From Ferrovibrio sp046297895 (lineage in GTDB: Bacteria; Pseudomonadota; Alphaproteobacteria; Ferrovibrionales; Ferrovibrionaceae), in assembly GCF_046297895.1 (NCBI RefSeq), contig NZ_JBKBHC010000006.1, positions 1-64,000 of the forward strand: DNA of 64,000 nt, read 5' to 3'. The notes under the pieces are model-generated. The model searched no databases and was not told where the DNA came from. It saw only the letters and a list, made by a program, of their open reading frames with translations. This document shows positions 16,837-26,562 of this stretch, in pieces. Within the stretch, counting starts at the first letter, position 1. Every line of letters begins with the position of its first letter. A program made the position numbers and the translations under genes.

Positions 16837-16858
16837 ATTATTTTAAATCTAAAATAAT
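16837..16858. promoter_or_regulatory. Perfect AT-rich palindrome, candidate MarR operator
   Basis: ATTATTTTA, a 4-base spacer AATC, then TAAAATAAT: nine of nine arm bases match. The site is four bases upstream of the GGGAGGG ribosome-binding sequence of the SDR gene, so it overlaps the expected promoter or transcription start. If the start lies inside the palindrome the leader is very short, which leaves the ATG at 16775 open as a start. A related site lies at 8563-8582. Confidence 0.65.
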
Positions 16859-16981
16859 TTGAGCGGCGGCACAAGACCATGCAACGAGAGCATTGGAACG
16901 CCACTTCGGCAGTCACAACGCGACGGACGGGGTCTGGTATGGTAAATAAAGATTGGCCGATTCGCGGGGGTGGCAGGCGCA

Positions 16982-17464
16982 ATGAGCAAGGCGCAGTTCA
17001 ACAGGATTCCGGTGTTTCTCATGGTTGCCATGCTGGCGCTAGCCGGCTGTAATTCCATGAATATCGGCGGCAGTTCGGGCAGCAGCGGGGGCAGTTCCGG
17101 CGGTCCGCCGCCGCAGATTTCCGGCGTTGCCCTGCCCGAGGGCTATTCGCTGGACGCCGACCGCACGATCATCCTGGGCGAGGGGGACCGCTGGATCGGG
17201 CGCCTGTCCTACAGCGTCAGTTCCTCGGCCGACTCAATGTTCGATTTCATCCGCTCGCAGATGTCGAATTACGGCTGGAAGGAAGTGGCCGTGGTGCGGG
17301 CCGAGACCAGCCAGCTCACCTACCTGTCGGGCGATGCCGACCGCGTTGCCTCGATCCTGATCACCCGCAGCACGCTCTACGGCTCCAAGGTCGACATGAC
17401 GGTATCGCCGTCCTCGGGCAGCGGCACGATATCCTCGGGCCGTGCGCCGGCGGCGCGCCGCTGA
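16982..17464 (+). CDS. Predicted lipoprotein of unknown function
   Basis: 160 residues from ATG 16982. A hydrophobic leader ends in the lipobox LALAGC, followed by a Gly/Ser-rich linker (GGSSGSSGGSSGG) and a globular part with GYSLDADRTIILGEGDRWIGRLSYSV. Lipid attachment at the Cys and export to the periplasm are expected. The Cys is followed by Asn, so neither an Asp-type inner-membrane signal nor a clear destination can be named. I do not recognise the family of the globular part. The gene is divergent from the SDR operon and convergent with the RAM-domain gene. Confidence 0.75.
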   Translation: MSKAQFNRIPVFLMVAMLALAGCNSMNIGGSSGSSGGSSGGPPPQISGVALPEGYSLDADRTIILGEGDRWIGRLSYSVSSSADSMFDFIRSQMSNYGWKEVAVVRAETSQLTYLSGDADRVASILITRSTLYGSKVDMTVSPSSGSGTISSGRAPAARR

Positions 17465-17477
17465 ACGGGGCAGATCG

Positions 17478-17720
17478 CTAGCTGAAAGCCTTGAAGGTGA
17501 TGAGGGTGAAGGTGTCCTTCACGCCTGTGATGGTTTGCAGCTTGTTGACCACGAAATGGCCGATATCCTGCCCGTCGGGCAGGTAGCATTTCATCATCAG
17601 GTCGTACTGGCCCGATATGGAATGCACTTCGGAAACCTGTTCGATTTCCTCCACGGCCTTCACCGCCACGTCATAGGCGCGGCCCAGCTCGCATTTCACC
17701 ATCACGAAAATCGTCTGCAT
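17478..17720 (-). CDS. Stand-alone RAM (Lrp/AsnC effector) domain protein
   Basis: 80 residues: MQTIFVMVKCELGRAYDVAV, then EVHSISGQYDLMMKCYLPD and a C-terminal LQTITGVKDTFTLITFKAF. This is the ligand-binding and oligomerising domain of Lrp/AsnC regulators without the N-terminal DNA-binding helix-turn-helix. Such proteins form decamer-like rings and may bind amino acids, with unclear roles. The start at ATG 17720 fits the domain boundary; the longer upstream frame is Pro/Glu/Trp-rich repeat DNA and not credible as protein. Confidence 0.85.
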   Translation of the reverse strand: MQTIFVMVKCELGRAYDVAVKAVEEIEQVSEVHSISGQYDLMMKCYLPDGQDIGHFVVNKLQTITGVKDTFTLITFKAFS

Positions 17721-17831
17721 CGCCGGCTCCGTTCGCTTTGCTGCCGCGGACTGTAAACGAAGCCGGCCGCCGCAGCCAAGTGGCTGGGCCCGGGATCGTC
17801 GGCCTGGATCAGGGGACCTGGCCCCAGGAGA

Positions 17832-17853
17832 CCAGGCTTCAGGAGGCCAGGCT

Positions 17854-17861
<8 letters not shown>
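17832..17861. repeat. Two 15-base tandem repeats at the helicase 3' end
   Basis: CCAGGCTTCAGGAGG occurs twice head to tail (17832-17846 and 17847-17861). The helicase stop codon falls inside the second copy, so slippage here would change the protein's last residues. No other function is evident. Confidence 0.7.
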
Positions 17862-19455
<1,594 letters not shown>

Positions 19456-19619
19456 GGATTTCCGTAATGTCTTGACGGCGTTTGCGCAGATGCGCACCGT
19501 CCGCCGGCGGACAAGACCACAGCATACCCCCTGAGTCAATGCCAAACTCAGCGGCTAGAAACAGCAAAATCAATCGGTTATCGTGCGTTTCCCGATTTTT
19601 CCGTAGCCGGAGGGCCCCG

Positions 19620-20789
19620 ATGAAGCTGATCAACGAGATCGTTGCCAACAAGGACCAGCTGACCGCCTGGCGGCGCGATCTGCACATGCATCCCGAAACC
19701 GCCTTCGAGGAGCACCGGACCTCCGATTTCGTCGCCAAGACGCTGGAGTCCTTCGGCATGCCGGTGCATCGCGGGCTGGCCAAGACCGGCGTGGTGGGCA
19801 CGCTGAAGGCCGGGAAGGGCAACCGGGCCATCGGCCTGCGGGCCGACATGGATGCGCTGGACCTGATCGAGCTGAACGATTTCGGCCACAAGTCCAAGCA
19901 CGAGGGCAAGATGCATGGCTGCGGCCATGACGGCCACACCATCATGCTGCTGGGCGCGGCGCAGTATCTGGCCAAGACGAAGAATTTCGACGGCACGGTG
20001 CATTTCATCTTTCAGCCGGCGGAAGAGAACCTGGCCGGCGGCAAGGTGATGGTGGATGACGGCCTCTTCGCCAAGTTCCCCTGCGAATCCGTGTTCGGCA
20101 TGCACAACATGCCCGGCATCGACGTGGGCAAGTTTGCCGTGCGCGTGGGGCCGATGATGGCCTCGGCCGACATGTTCTGGATCAAGGTGAAGGGCGTGGG
20201 CGCCCATGGCGCCTACCCGCATCGCGGCGTCGACCCGGTGGTGATCGCCTCCGAGATCGTGCTGGCGCTGCAGACCATCGTGGCGCGCAACACCGATCCG
20301 CTGCAATGCGCGGTGGTCAGCTGCTGCCAGATTCAGGCCGGTCACACCACCAACGTGATTCCGGAAGAGGCGATGATCGCCGGCACCACGCGCGCCTTCC
20401 TGCCCGAGGTGCAGGACATGATCGAAAGCCGCCTGAAGCAGATCGCCACCGGCATCGCCGCCGCCCATGGCGGCAGCGCAACCGTCGACTACCAGCGCCG
20501 CTATCCGCCCACCATCAACACCGCCGACGAGACCGAGATGGCGGCGAATGCCGCGGCCATGGTGGTCGGCGGCGACAATGTGCTGCGCAACCTGAACCCC
20601 AGCATGGGCGCCGAGGATTTCGCCTGGATGCTGCGCGAAAAGCCGGGTTCCTATGTGTGGATCGGCAACGGCGCCGGCGAAGGGAGCTGCATGGTGCATA
20701 ACCCGCGCTACGACTTCAACGACGACATCCTGCCGATCGGCGCCAGCTACTGGTCGCGTCTGGTCGAGAGCGTTCTGCCGGCAGGCTGA
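19620..20789 (+). CDS. M20 family amidohydrolase/peptidase (hippurate hydrolase-like)
   Basis: 389 residues from ATG 19620 behind a GGAGG. Metal-binding and catalytic marks of the M20D group are LHMHPE, ADMDALD, MHGCGHDGHT, FQPAEEN and VGAHGAYPHRGVDP. The family hydrolyses N-acyl amino acids, hippurate or indole-3-acetyl conjugates in the cytoplasm using a two-metal centre with a Cys ligand. It is the first of three loosely linked plus-strand genes. Substrate is not defined by the sequence. Confidence 0.9.
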   Translation: MKLINEIVANKDQLTAWRRDLHMHPETAFEEHRTSDFVAKTLESFGMPVHRGLAKTGVVGTLKAGKGNRAIGLRADMDALDLIELNDFGHKSKHEGKMHGCGHDGHTIMLLGAAQYLAKTKNFDGTVHFIFQPAEENLAGGKVMVDDGLFAKFPCESVFGMHNMPGIDVGKFAVRVGPMMASADMFWIKVKGVGAHGAYPHRGVDPVVIASEIVLALQTIVARNTDPLQCAVVSCCQIQAGHTTNVIPEEAMIAGTTRAFLPEVQDMIESRLKQIATGIAAAHGGSATVDYQRRYPPTINTADETEMAANAAAMVVGGDNVLRNLNPSMGAEDFAWMLREKPGSYVWIGNGAGEGSCMVHNPRYDFNDDILPIGASYWSRLVESVLPAG

Positions 20790-20812
20790 GGCAAGCGGAG
20801 GGAGCGGGGACG

Positions 20813-21637
20813 ATGAGCTTCAAGGTGAAGTTCTGGGGCGTCCGAGGCAGCATTGCCACGCCGTCCCCGCGTCATATCGGCTTTGGCGGGAACACATCCT
20901 GCGTCGAGCTGAAGATCGGCTCGCGCCACATCATCCTCGATGCCGGCACCGGCATCCGCAACCTCGGCCACTGGCTGCTGCGTCGCAGCGTGATGCGGGG
21001 CGATATCTTCCTGTCCCATACGCACTGGGATCACATCAACGGCTTCCCCTTCTTTTCGCCCGCCTTCAAATCCGACCGGCACTTCACCATCCATGCCGGC
21101 CACCTGATCGATCAGGGCGGCATCGGCAAGGTGCTGGCGTCGCAGATGCAGCAGCCGTTTTTCCCGGTACCGCTGGAGAAGATGGGGGCGAAGATCGACA
21201 ATGTGGATTTCCGCGCCGGCGACAGTTTCAACCTGGATGGCGGCATCAGGGTCCGCACCACCCCGCTGAACCATCCGGACGGGGCGACCGGCTACCGGTT
21301 CGAGTATGGCGGCAAATCGGTCTGCTACGTGACCGACACCGAGCATGTTCCGGGCAAACCGGACCAGAACATCCTGGGCCTGATCGAAGGGGCCGATCTG
21401 GTCATCTACGACAGCACCTACACCGACAAGGAATTCGAGGAGCATGTCGGCTGGGGGCACTCGACCTGGCAGGAAGGGGTGCGTCTTTGTCGCGCCGCCG
21501 GTGTCAAGACCCTTGCGATTTTCCACCATGATCCCGATCATGAGGATCTGTTCATGGAGGCTCTGGAAGCCGAGGCCAGACAACTCTGGTCCGGGGCCCT
21601 GGTGGCGCGCGAGAACATGCGCGTCAATCTGCTGTAA
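20813..21637 (+). CDS. Metallo-beta-lactamase-fold hydrolase
   Basis: 274 residues. GVRGSIATPSP at the N-terminus, LDAGTGIRNLG, the zinc motif HTHWDHINGFPFF, and the later DTEH and YDSTY segments are those of MBL-fold phosphodiesterase-like enzymes of the PhnP / tRNase Z side of the superfamily. The HxHxDH set is intact, so it should be active. Target unknown. It follows the M20 gene by 23 bases and precedes a SixA-like phosphatase by 9 bases. Confidence 0.85.
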   Translation: MSFKVKFWGVRGSIATPSPRHIGFGGNTSCVELKIGSRHIILDAGTGIRNLGHWLLRRSVMRGDIFLSHTHWDHINGFPFFSPAFKSDRHFTIHAGHLIDQGGIGKVLASQMQQPFFPVPLEKMGAKIDNVDFRAGDSFNLDGGIRVRTTPLNHPDGATGYRFEYGGKSVCYVTDTEHVPGKPDQNILGLIEGADLVIYDSTYTDKEFEEHVGWGHSTWQEGVRLCRAAGVKTLAIFHHDPDHEDLFMEALEAEARQLWSGALVARENMRVNLL

Positions 21638-21646
21638 GGGGGAAAC

Positions 21647-22207
21647 ATGGCACGGCTCTATCTGGTGCGTCACGCCAAGGCGGCCGCGCGGTTCGACGAA
21701 GACCCTGATCCCAGCCTGTCGGAAGAGGGCAAGGAGGCGGCCGTCGACCTGGCGCTGCAGCTTGAAGGGCTGGGGCCGATCCCGATCTATACCTCGCCGA
21801 TGGAGCGTGCCCGCGAGACGGCCCTGCCGCTGGCCAATCGCTGGGGCGTGATCCCCGAGGTGAGCGCGGCCTTCAGCGAAATTCCCACACCGCCCGAAAT
21901 CGCCCAGCAGGGCATCAAGGCGCGCGGCCCCTGGCTGCAGCAACTGGCCGGTCAGCGCTATCCCAGCCAGCCGCCGATCATCCGCGCCTGGCGCGAGGGC
22001 CTGATCGGCATGCTGCGTTCGTGTCGCAGCGACACTATCGTATTCACCCATTTCATGGTCATCAACGCGGCCCTCAGCGCCGCCCTGAACGACGACCGCA
22101 TGGTGGTGTCGCAGCCCGATTACTGCTCCTGCACGGTGGTCGAGAGCACCTCGCGCGGGCTGAATCTGCTGACCCGCGGCCTGGAGGCCGCGACCAAAGT
22201 TCTGTAG
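21647..22207 (+). CDS. SixA-like histidine phosphatase family protein
   Basis: 186 residues with the phosphohistidine motif LVRHAKAA at the N-terminus (RHG replaced by RHA as in SixA), YTSPMERARETA in the middle and the second catalytic His in VFTHFMVINAALS. The fold removes phosphate from proteins or small molecules. E. coli SixA acts on phosphohistidine of a phosphotransferase protein. Start ATG 21647 is behind AAGGGGGAA. It is the last gene of the run 19620-22207. Confidence 0.88.
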   Translation: MARLYLVRHAKAAARFDEDPDPSLSEEGKEAAVDLALQLEGLGPIPIYTSPMERARETALPLANRWGVIPEVSAAFSEIPTPPEIAQQGIKARGPWLQQLAGQRYPSQPPIIRAWREGLIGMLRSCRSDTIVFTHFMVINAALSAALNDDRMVVSQPDYCSCTVVESTSRGLNLLTRGLEAATKVL

Positions 22208-22229
22208 CGGCAGCATTCGAATATCTTGG

Positions 22230-22248
22230 CCGGGGCGCATCGCCCCGG
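22230..22248. terminator. GC-rich hairpin, possible weak terminator
   Basis: CCGGGGCG, loop CAT, CGCCCCGG forms a perfect 8-base stem between the SixA-like gene and the MarR gene. Only two Ts follow, so intrinsic termination would be inefficient. Confidence 0.45.
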
Positions 22249-22303
22249 TTAGACTGAACCATGCTGGACCGAACCCGGCAGGCTGTCGAGGAATTGCCCC
22301 GCG

Positions 22304-22762
22304 ATGAACATGAAGCCCGAGATCAAGACCGAGCCCTCCCGCATGCCGGATGGTTATGTGCTGGAGGATCAGGTCGGGCATCTGATCCGGCGGGCACACC
22401 AGCGTCACACCGCGCTGTTCATTGCCATGATCGGCGACGAGCAGGTGACGCCGACGCAGTATGCCGCCCTGGTGAAACTGCATGAGATGGGCGAACTGTC
22501 GCAAAACCATCTCGGCCGCCTGACCGCGATGGATCCGGCCACCATCCAGGGCGTGATCCGGCGGCTGGCCGGCCGCAAGCTGATCTCGCACCGGCCCGAC
22601 AAGAACGACAAGCGCCGCCGCTGCCTCAGCCTCACGGCGAGCGGTCGCGACCTCGTCCTGCGCCTGCTGGCCAATGGTCCGAAAGTGAGCAAGGCGACGC
22701 TCGATCCGCTGTCGCCGGCCGAGCAGCAGCAGTTCCTCGCGCTCCTCAAGCGCATCACGTAA
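22304..22762 (+). CDS. MarR-family regulator of the heterocycle cluster
   Basis: 152 residues starting MNMKPEIKTEPSRMPDGYVLED. Winged helix: VTPTQYAALVKLHEMGELSQNHLGRL, recognition helix TIQGVIRRLAGRKLISHR and wing DKNDKRRRCLSLTASGRDLV. It lies directly upstream of, and in the same direction as, the molybdenum hydroxylase genes. The 175-base gap between them contains a perfect 7-base inverted repeat that may be its operator. A role as substrate-responsive repressor of the 22.9-38.1 kb run is inferred from this position. Confidence 0.88.
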   Translation: MNMKPEIKTEPSRMPDGYVLEDQVGHLIRRAHQRHTALFIAMIGDEQVTPTQYAALVKLHEMGELSQNHLGRLTAMDPATIQGVIRRLAGRKLISHRPDKNDKRRRCLSLTASGRDLVLRLLANGPKVSKATLDPLSPAEQQQFLALLKRIT

Positions 22763-22859
22763 GCCCTTTTGTCCTTCCTGCGCCGTATGCTGCACTGCCG
22801 CATTGCTGTGCAGACGATGCTCATATTTTGACGTTGACTCTTTCGAGACAGCATCGCAG

Positions 22860-22881
22860 CATCATTTGCACACGAATGATG
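22860..22881. promoter_or_regulatory. Inverted repeat before the Mo-hydroxylase genes, candidate operator
   Basis: CATCATT (22860-22866), 8-base spacer TGCACACG, AATGATG (22875-22881): a perfect 7-base inverted repeat. TTGACG (22828) and TTGACT (22834) lie just upstream and could serve as -35 elements, so the repeat would cover the -10 region. An additional pair CGATGCT / AGCATCG (22815-22821, 22850-22856) brackets these elements. Confidence 0.5.
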
Positions 22882-22937
22882 TTGTCCGTGCAGGGCGGGC
22901 AGCGCATCGGGATGCCAGCGGGGAGGCCCCAAGTCCA

Positions 22938-23813
22938 ATGGCGTCGTATGTGCGTCCAACGAGTCTGGAGGAGGCGCTTGCCCACTTGAGCGGCGCCCAT
23001 GCCCGTGCGGCCCAGGGCGGCACGGCCTTGCCGGTGATTCTGGCCGGTGGCACCGATTTCTATCCCGCCCGCGTCGGTCGCGCGCTGGACGAGGATGTGC
23101 TGGACGTTACCGCCATCCCCTATCTGCAGGGCATCAGCGAAACCGACGAGGGCTGGCGCATCGGCGCCGCCACCACCTGGAGCGCGGTGGCCAAGGCCGA
23201 CCTGCCGCCATTGTTCGACGCCCTGCGCCGGGCGGCGCGCCAGATCGGCGGCGCGCAGATCCAGAATGCCGGCACGGTGGCTGGCAACCTGTGCAATGCC
23301 TCGCCGGCGGCCGACGGCGTGCCGCCATTGCTGGCGATGCGGGCAAAAGTGGAAATCCATGGCCCGGCGGGGCGCCGCGAAATGCCGGTGGGCGAGTTCA
23401 TCGCCGGCAACCGCCGCACGATGCTGAAGTCCGGCGAACTGGTCTCTGCCGTGCTGGTCCCGCGCCCGAAAAAGCAGGCGCGCAGCGTGTTCCTCAAGCT
23501 GGGCGCGCGCGAATACTTGGTGATCTCGATCGCCATGGTCGCGGTGGTGCTGGAAACCGAGGGCGGCGTGGTGTCGGGCGCCAGTGTCGCGGTCGGTGCC
23601 TGCTCGGCGGTGGCGCAGCGCCTGCCGTTCCTGGAATCCGAACTGATTGGCCGCCGGCTGAATGACGCGCTGGCCAATCGCGTGAAGCCGGCGCATTTCG
23701 ACGCGCTTTCGCCGATCGACGACATCCGCGCCAGTGCCGCCTATCGCCGCGAGGCCGCGCAGACGCTGGTACGCCGCGCACTCGCCGTGCTGGGCAAGCA
23801 GAGGGAGAACTGA
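22938..23813 (+). CDS. Molybdenum hydroxylase FAD-binding subunit
   Basis: 291 residues from ATG 22938. FAD-binding segments AGGTDFYPARVG and IGGAQIQNAGTVAGNLCNASPAADGVP match the medium subunit of xanthine dehydrogenase / CO dehydrogenase type enzymes (FAD_binding_5 then CO_deh_flav_C). It passes electrons from the 2Fe-2S clusters to NAD or another acceptor. The next gene, 6 bases downstream, codes for the fused FeS-Mo subunit, so together they make a complete hydroxylase with an unusual two-gene split. Confidence 0.9.
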   Translation: MASYVRPTSLEEALAHLSGAHARAAQGGTALPVILAGGTDFYPARVGRALDEDVLDVTAIPYLQGISETDEGWRIGAATTWSAVAKADLPPLFDALRRAARQIGGAQIQNAGTVAGNLCNASPAADGVPPLLAMRAKVEIHGPAGRREMPVGEFIAGNRRTMLKSGELVSAVLVPRPKKQARSVFLKLGAREYLVISIAMVAVVLETEGGVVSGASVAVGACSAVAQRLPFLESELIGRRLNDALANRVKPAHFDALSPIDDIRASAAYRREAAQTLVRRALAVLGKQREN

Positions 23814-23819
23814 GGGCAG

Positions 23820-26546
23820 ATGCGTCTGATCGTCAACGGAAAGCAGCACACCTATCACGGCTCCCCGCTGAAGCGCCTGAGCGATGTGCTGCGCGACGAT
23901 TTCGGCCTGACCGGCACGAAGGTCGGCTGCAACGCCGGCGATTGCGGCGCCTGCACGGTGATGCTGGCGGGCAAGCAGGTCTGTTCCTGCCTGACCCCGG
24001 TCGGGCAGGCGGTCGGCCAGCCGGTGGTGACGGTGGAGGGCCTGAAGGCCCATGGCGCCCTGTCGCGCCTGCAGCGCGCCTTCCTGAAGCACGGCGCCGC
24101 GCAGTGCGGCATCTGCACGCCCGGCATGCTGATGGCGGCGACCGACCTGCTGGCCGAGACGGCGCGGCCGAGCGAACAGCAGGTGGCCGATGCCATCGGC
24201 GGCGTGCTGTGCCGCTGCACCGGTTATCGCAAGATCGTCGAGGCCGTGCTGGATGCTTCCCGCACCCCCGACCTGCCGCCGCAGCCCGAACTGGGCCAGG
24301 CCGTTGGCGCGCGCAGCGTGAAGGTCGACGGCCAGGCCAAGGTGGAGGGCACCGAGAAATACGGTGCCGACTATATCCCACAGGATGCCCTGTGGCTGCG
24401 CGTGATCCGCAGCCCGCATGCCCGCGCCAGCTTCACGCTCGGCGATTTTTCGGATGCGATCCGCAAATACGGCCTGGCGCGGGTATTTACGGCCGCCGAC
24501 GTGCCGCGCAACGGTTTCGCCATCTTCGATGCCAAGGACCAGCCCGTGCTGGCCGACGGTCAGGTGCGCTATCGTGGCGAGGCGGTGGTGGCGCTGGTGG
24601 GGCCGCGCGATGCCGTGGAGGCCGTGAAGGCCGAAGAGCTGCCGATCCGGTATGTTCCCGAGGAGCCGGTGGTCGGCGTGATTGCGGCCGCAGCGGAAGG
24701 CGCCAAGCTGGTGCAGGCCGACAAGCCTGGCAATGTGCTGATCCGCGGCAACGTCGCCAAGGGCGATGTCGAACAGGGCTTCGCCCAGGCCGCCGCCATC
24801 GTGGAAGGCCAGTTCCAGACCAGCTTCGTCGAGCATGCCTACATCGAGCCGGAAGCCGGCTGGGCGATCCGCAAGGGCGACCGCATCGAAATCCATGCCA
24901 CCACCCAGGCGCCCTACATGGACCGCGACGAGGTGGCGAGCGTGATGCAGTTGCCGCCCGACCGCGTGCGCGTGGTGCCCACGGCCTGCGGCGGCGGCTT
25001 CGGCGGCAAGCTGGATGTGTCGGTGCAGCCGCTGATCGCCCTGGCGGCCTGGAACCTCGATCGGCCGGTGGCCTGTGTCTACACGCGCCCGGAAAGCATG
25101 GCTTCCAGCACCAAGCGCCATCCGGCGCGCATCAAGGCGAAATTCGGCGCGGCGAAGGACGGCAGGCTGGTGGCCGTGGAGACCCATGCCGATTTCGATA
25201 CCGGCGCCTATGCAAGCTGGGGGCCCACGGTGGCCAACCGCGTGCCGGTGCATGCCAGCGGGCCGTATCTGGTGCCGCATGTGAGGAACCGCAGTTGCGC
25301 GCTGTTCACGAATGCGCCGCCCTCGGGCGCCTTCCGCGGCTTCGGCGTGCCGCAGGCCGCCATCGCCCACGAAACCCTGATGGACGACCTCGCCGAAAGG
25401 CTGAAGATCGACCGGCTGGAAATCCGCCACCGCAACGCGCTGCGTGCCGGCGATCTCACCGCCACCAGTCACAGGCTGGAGCATTCCGCCGGCCTGGCCG
25501 CCTGCATCGATGCCCTGCGGCCGCAGTGGCAGGCCCTGAAAGCCGAGGCCGAAGCCTTCAACGCCCGCCGCAAGGGCGTGCGGCGCGGGGTGGGTATCGG
25601 CTGCATGTGGTATGGCCTGGGCAATACCTCGATCTCGAATCCGTCCACCATGCGGATCGCGCTACGCGCCGATGGCCGCGTGTTCTTCTACAATGGTGCC
25701 GTCGATATCGGGCAGGGTTCGAACACCATCTTCGTGCAGATCCTGGCGGATGCGCTGGGCGTGACGATGGACCGCATCGACTACGTGATGGGCGATACCG
25801 ATCGCACGGAGGATGCCGGCAAGACCTCGGCCTCGCGCCAGACCTTCGTCTCGGGCAAGGCGGTGGAACTCGCCGCCCGCGACCTGCGGGGACAGATCCT
25901 GCGGCTGGCCAATGCCGGCGATAATGCCACGCTGAAATTCGATGGCGCCGCGCTGAGCGTGGACGACGGCGGCGTGGTCCGCCGCATCGACCTGGCCGCC
26001 CTGTCGCGCCTGAACGACGATGGCGACGTGCTGGTGGGGCAGGGCCGGTTTGATCCGCCCACCACCATGCTGGACGCCAATGGCCAGGGCGTGCCTTATG
26101 CCACCTATGGCTTTGCCGCGCAGATGGCGCTGGTCGAGGTCGATACCGAACTCGCCACCGTGAAGGTGAAGAAGATCATCGCCGCGCATGATGTGGGCAA
26201 GGCGGTGAACCCCACCCAGGTGGAAGGTCAGATCCATGGCGGCATCGCGCAGGGCCTGGGGCTGGCGCTGATGGAGGAATACCTGCCGGGCCGCACAGAG
26301 AACCTGCACGACTACCTGATCCCCACCGTGGGCGACGTGCCGGAGATCGAGGTGCTGATGATCGAGGATGCCGAGCCGCTCGGCCCCTTCGGCGCCAAGG
26401 GCGTGGGCGAACCGGGCCTGGTGGCCACAGCGCCGGCGATCCTGGGCGCGATCCGCCACGCCACCGGCGTACGCGTCACCGAGGTGCCGGTGCTGCCGCA
26501 TCGCCTGCATGCAGCACTGAAAAGCCTGCCGCAGGCGGCAGAGTGA
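23820..26546 (+). CDS. Molybdenum hydroxylase, fused 2Fe-2S and Mo-cofactor subunits
   Basis: 908 residues. The N-terminus carries the plant-type 2Fe-2S site (Cys 37, 42, 45, 57) and the second site (Cys 96, 99, 131, 133). From about 165 on comes the aldehyde oxidase/xanthine dehydrogenase Mo domain, with GGGFGGK, GAFRGFGVPQA and the C-terminal GVGEPGL whose Glu is the catalytic base. Length and order match Desulfovibrio aldehyde oxidoreductase (Mop type), but that enzyme has no FAD partner, whereas here a FAD subunit is encoded just upstream. It probably hydroxylates a carbon next to a ring nitrogen with water-derived oxygen. Maturation genes (xdhC-like) are not in the window. Confidence 0.88.
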   Translation: MRLIVNGKQHTYHGSPLKRLSDVLRDDFGLTGTKVGCNAGDCGACTVMLAGKQVCSCLTPVGQAVGQPVVTVEGLKAHGALSRLQRAFLKHGAAQCGICTPGMLMAATDLLAETARPSEQQVADAIGGVLCRCTGYRKIVEAVLDASRTPDLPPQPELGQAVGARSVKVDGQAKVEGTEKYGADYIPQDALWLRVIRSPHARASFTLGDFSDAIRKYGLARVFTAADVPRNGFAIFDAKDQPVLADGQVRYRGEAVVALVGPRDAVEAVKAEELPIRYVPEEPVVGVIAAAAEGAKLVQADKPGNVLIRGNVAKGDVEQGFAQAAAIVEGQFQTSFVEHAYIEPEAGWAIRKGDRIEIHATTQAPYMDRDEVASVMQLPPDRVRVVPTACGGGFGGKLDVSVQPLIALAAWNLDRPVACVYTRPESMASSTKRHPARIKAKFGAAKDGRLVAVETHADFDTGAYASWGPTVANRVPVHASGPYLVPHVRNRSCALFTNAPPSGAFRGFGVPQAAIAHETLMDDLAERLKIDRLEIRHRNALRAGDLTATSHRLEHSAGLAACIDALRPQWQALKAEAEAFNARRKGVRRGVGIGCMWYGLGNTSISNPSTMRIALRADGRVFFYNGAVDIGQGSNTIFVQILADALGVTMDRIDYVMGDTDRTEDAGKTSASRQTFVSGKAVELAARDLRGQILRLANAGDNATLKFDGAALSVDDGGVVRRIDLAALSRLNDDGDVLVGQGRFDPPTTMLDANGQGVPYATYGFAAQMALVEVDTELATVKVKKIIAAHDVGKAVNPTQVEGQIHGGIAQGLGLALMEEYLPGRTENLHDYLIPTVGDVPEIEVLMIEDAEPLGPFGAKGVGEPGLVATAPAILGAIRHATGVRVTEVPVLPHRLHAALKSLPQAAE

Positions 26547-26562
26547 AGCGAGGAGGGCAGCC

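Noticed and set aside
20747..25484. Long minus-strand frames (682 and 887 codons) opposite the M20, MBL and Mo-hydroxylase genes
   Set aside because: Composition is His/Gly/Ala/Gln-rich as expected for antisense frames; the plus-strand proteins carry complete family motifs.
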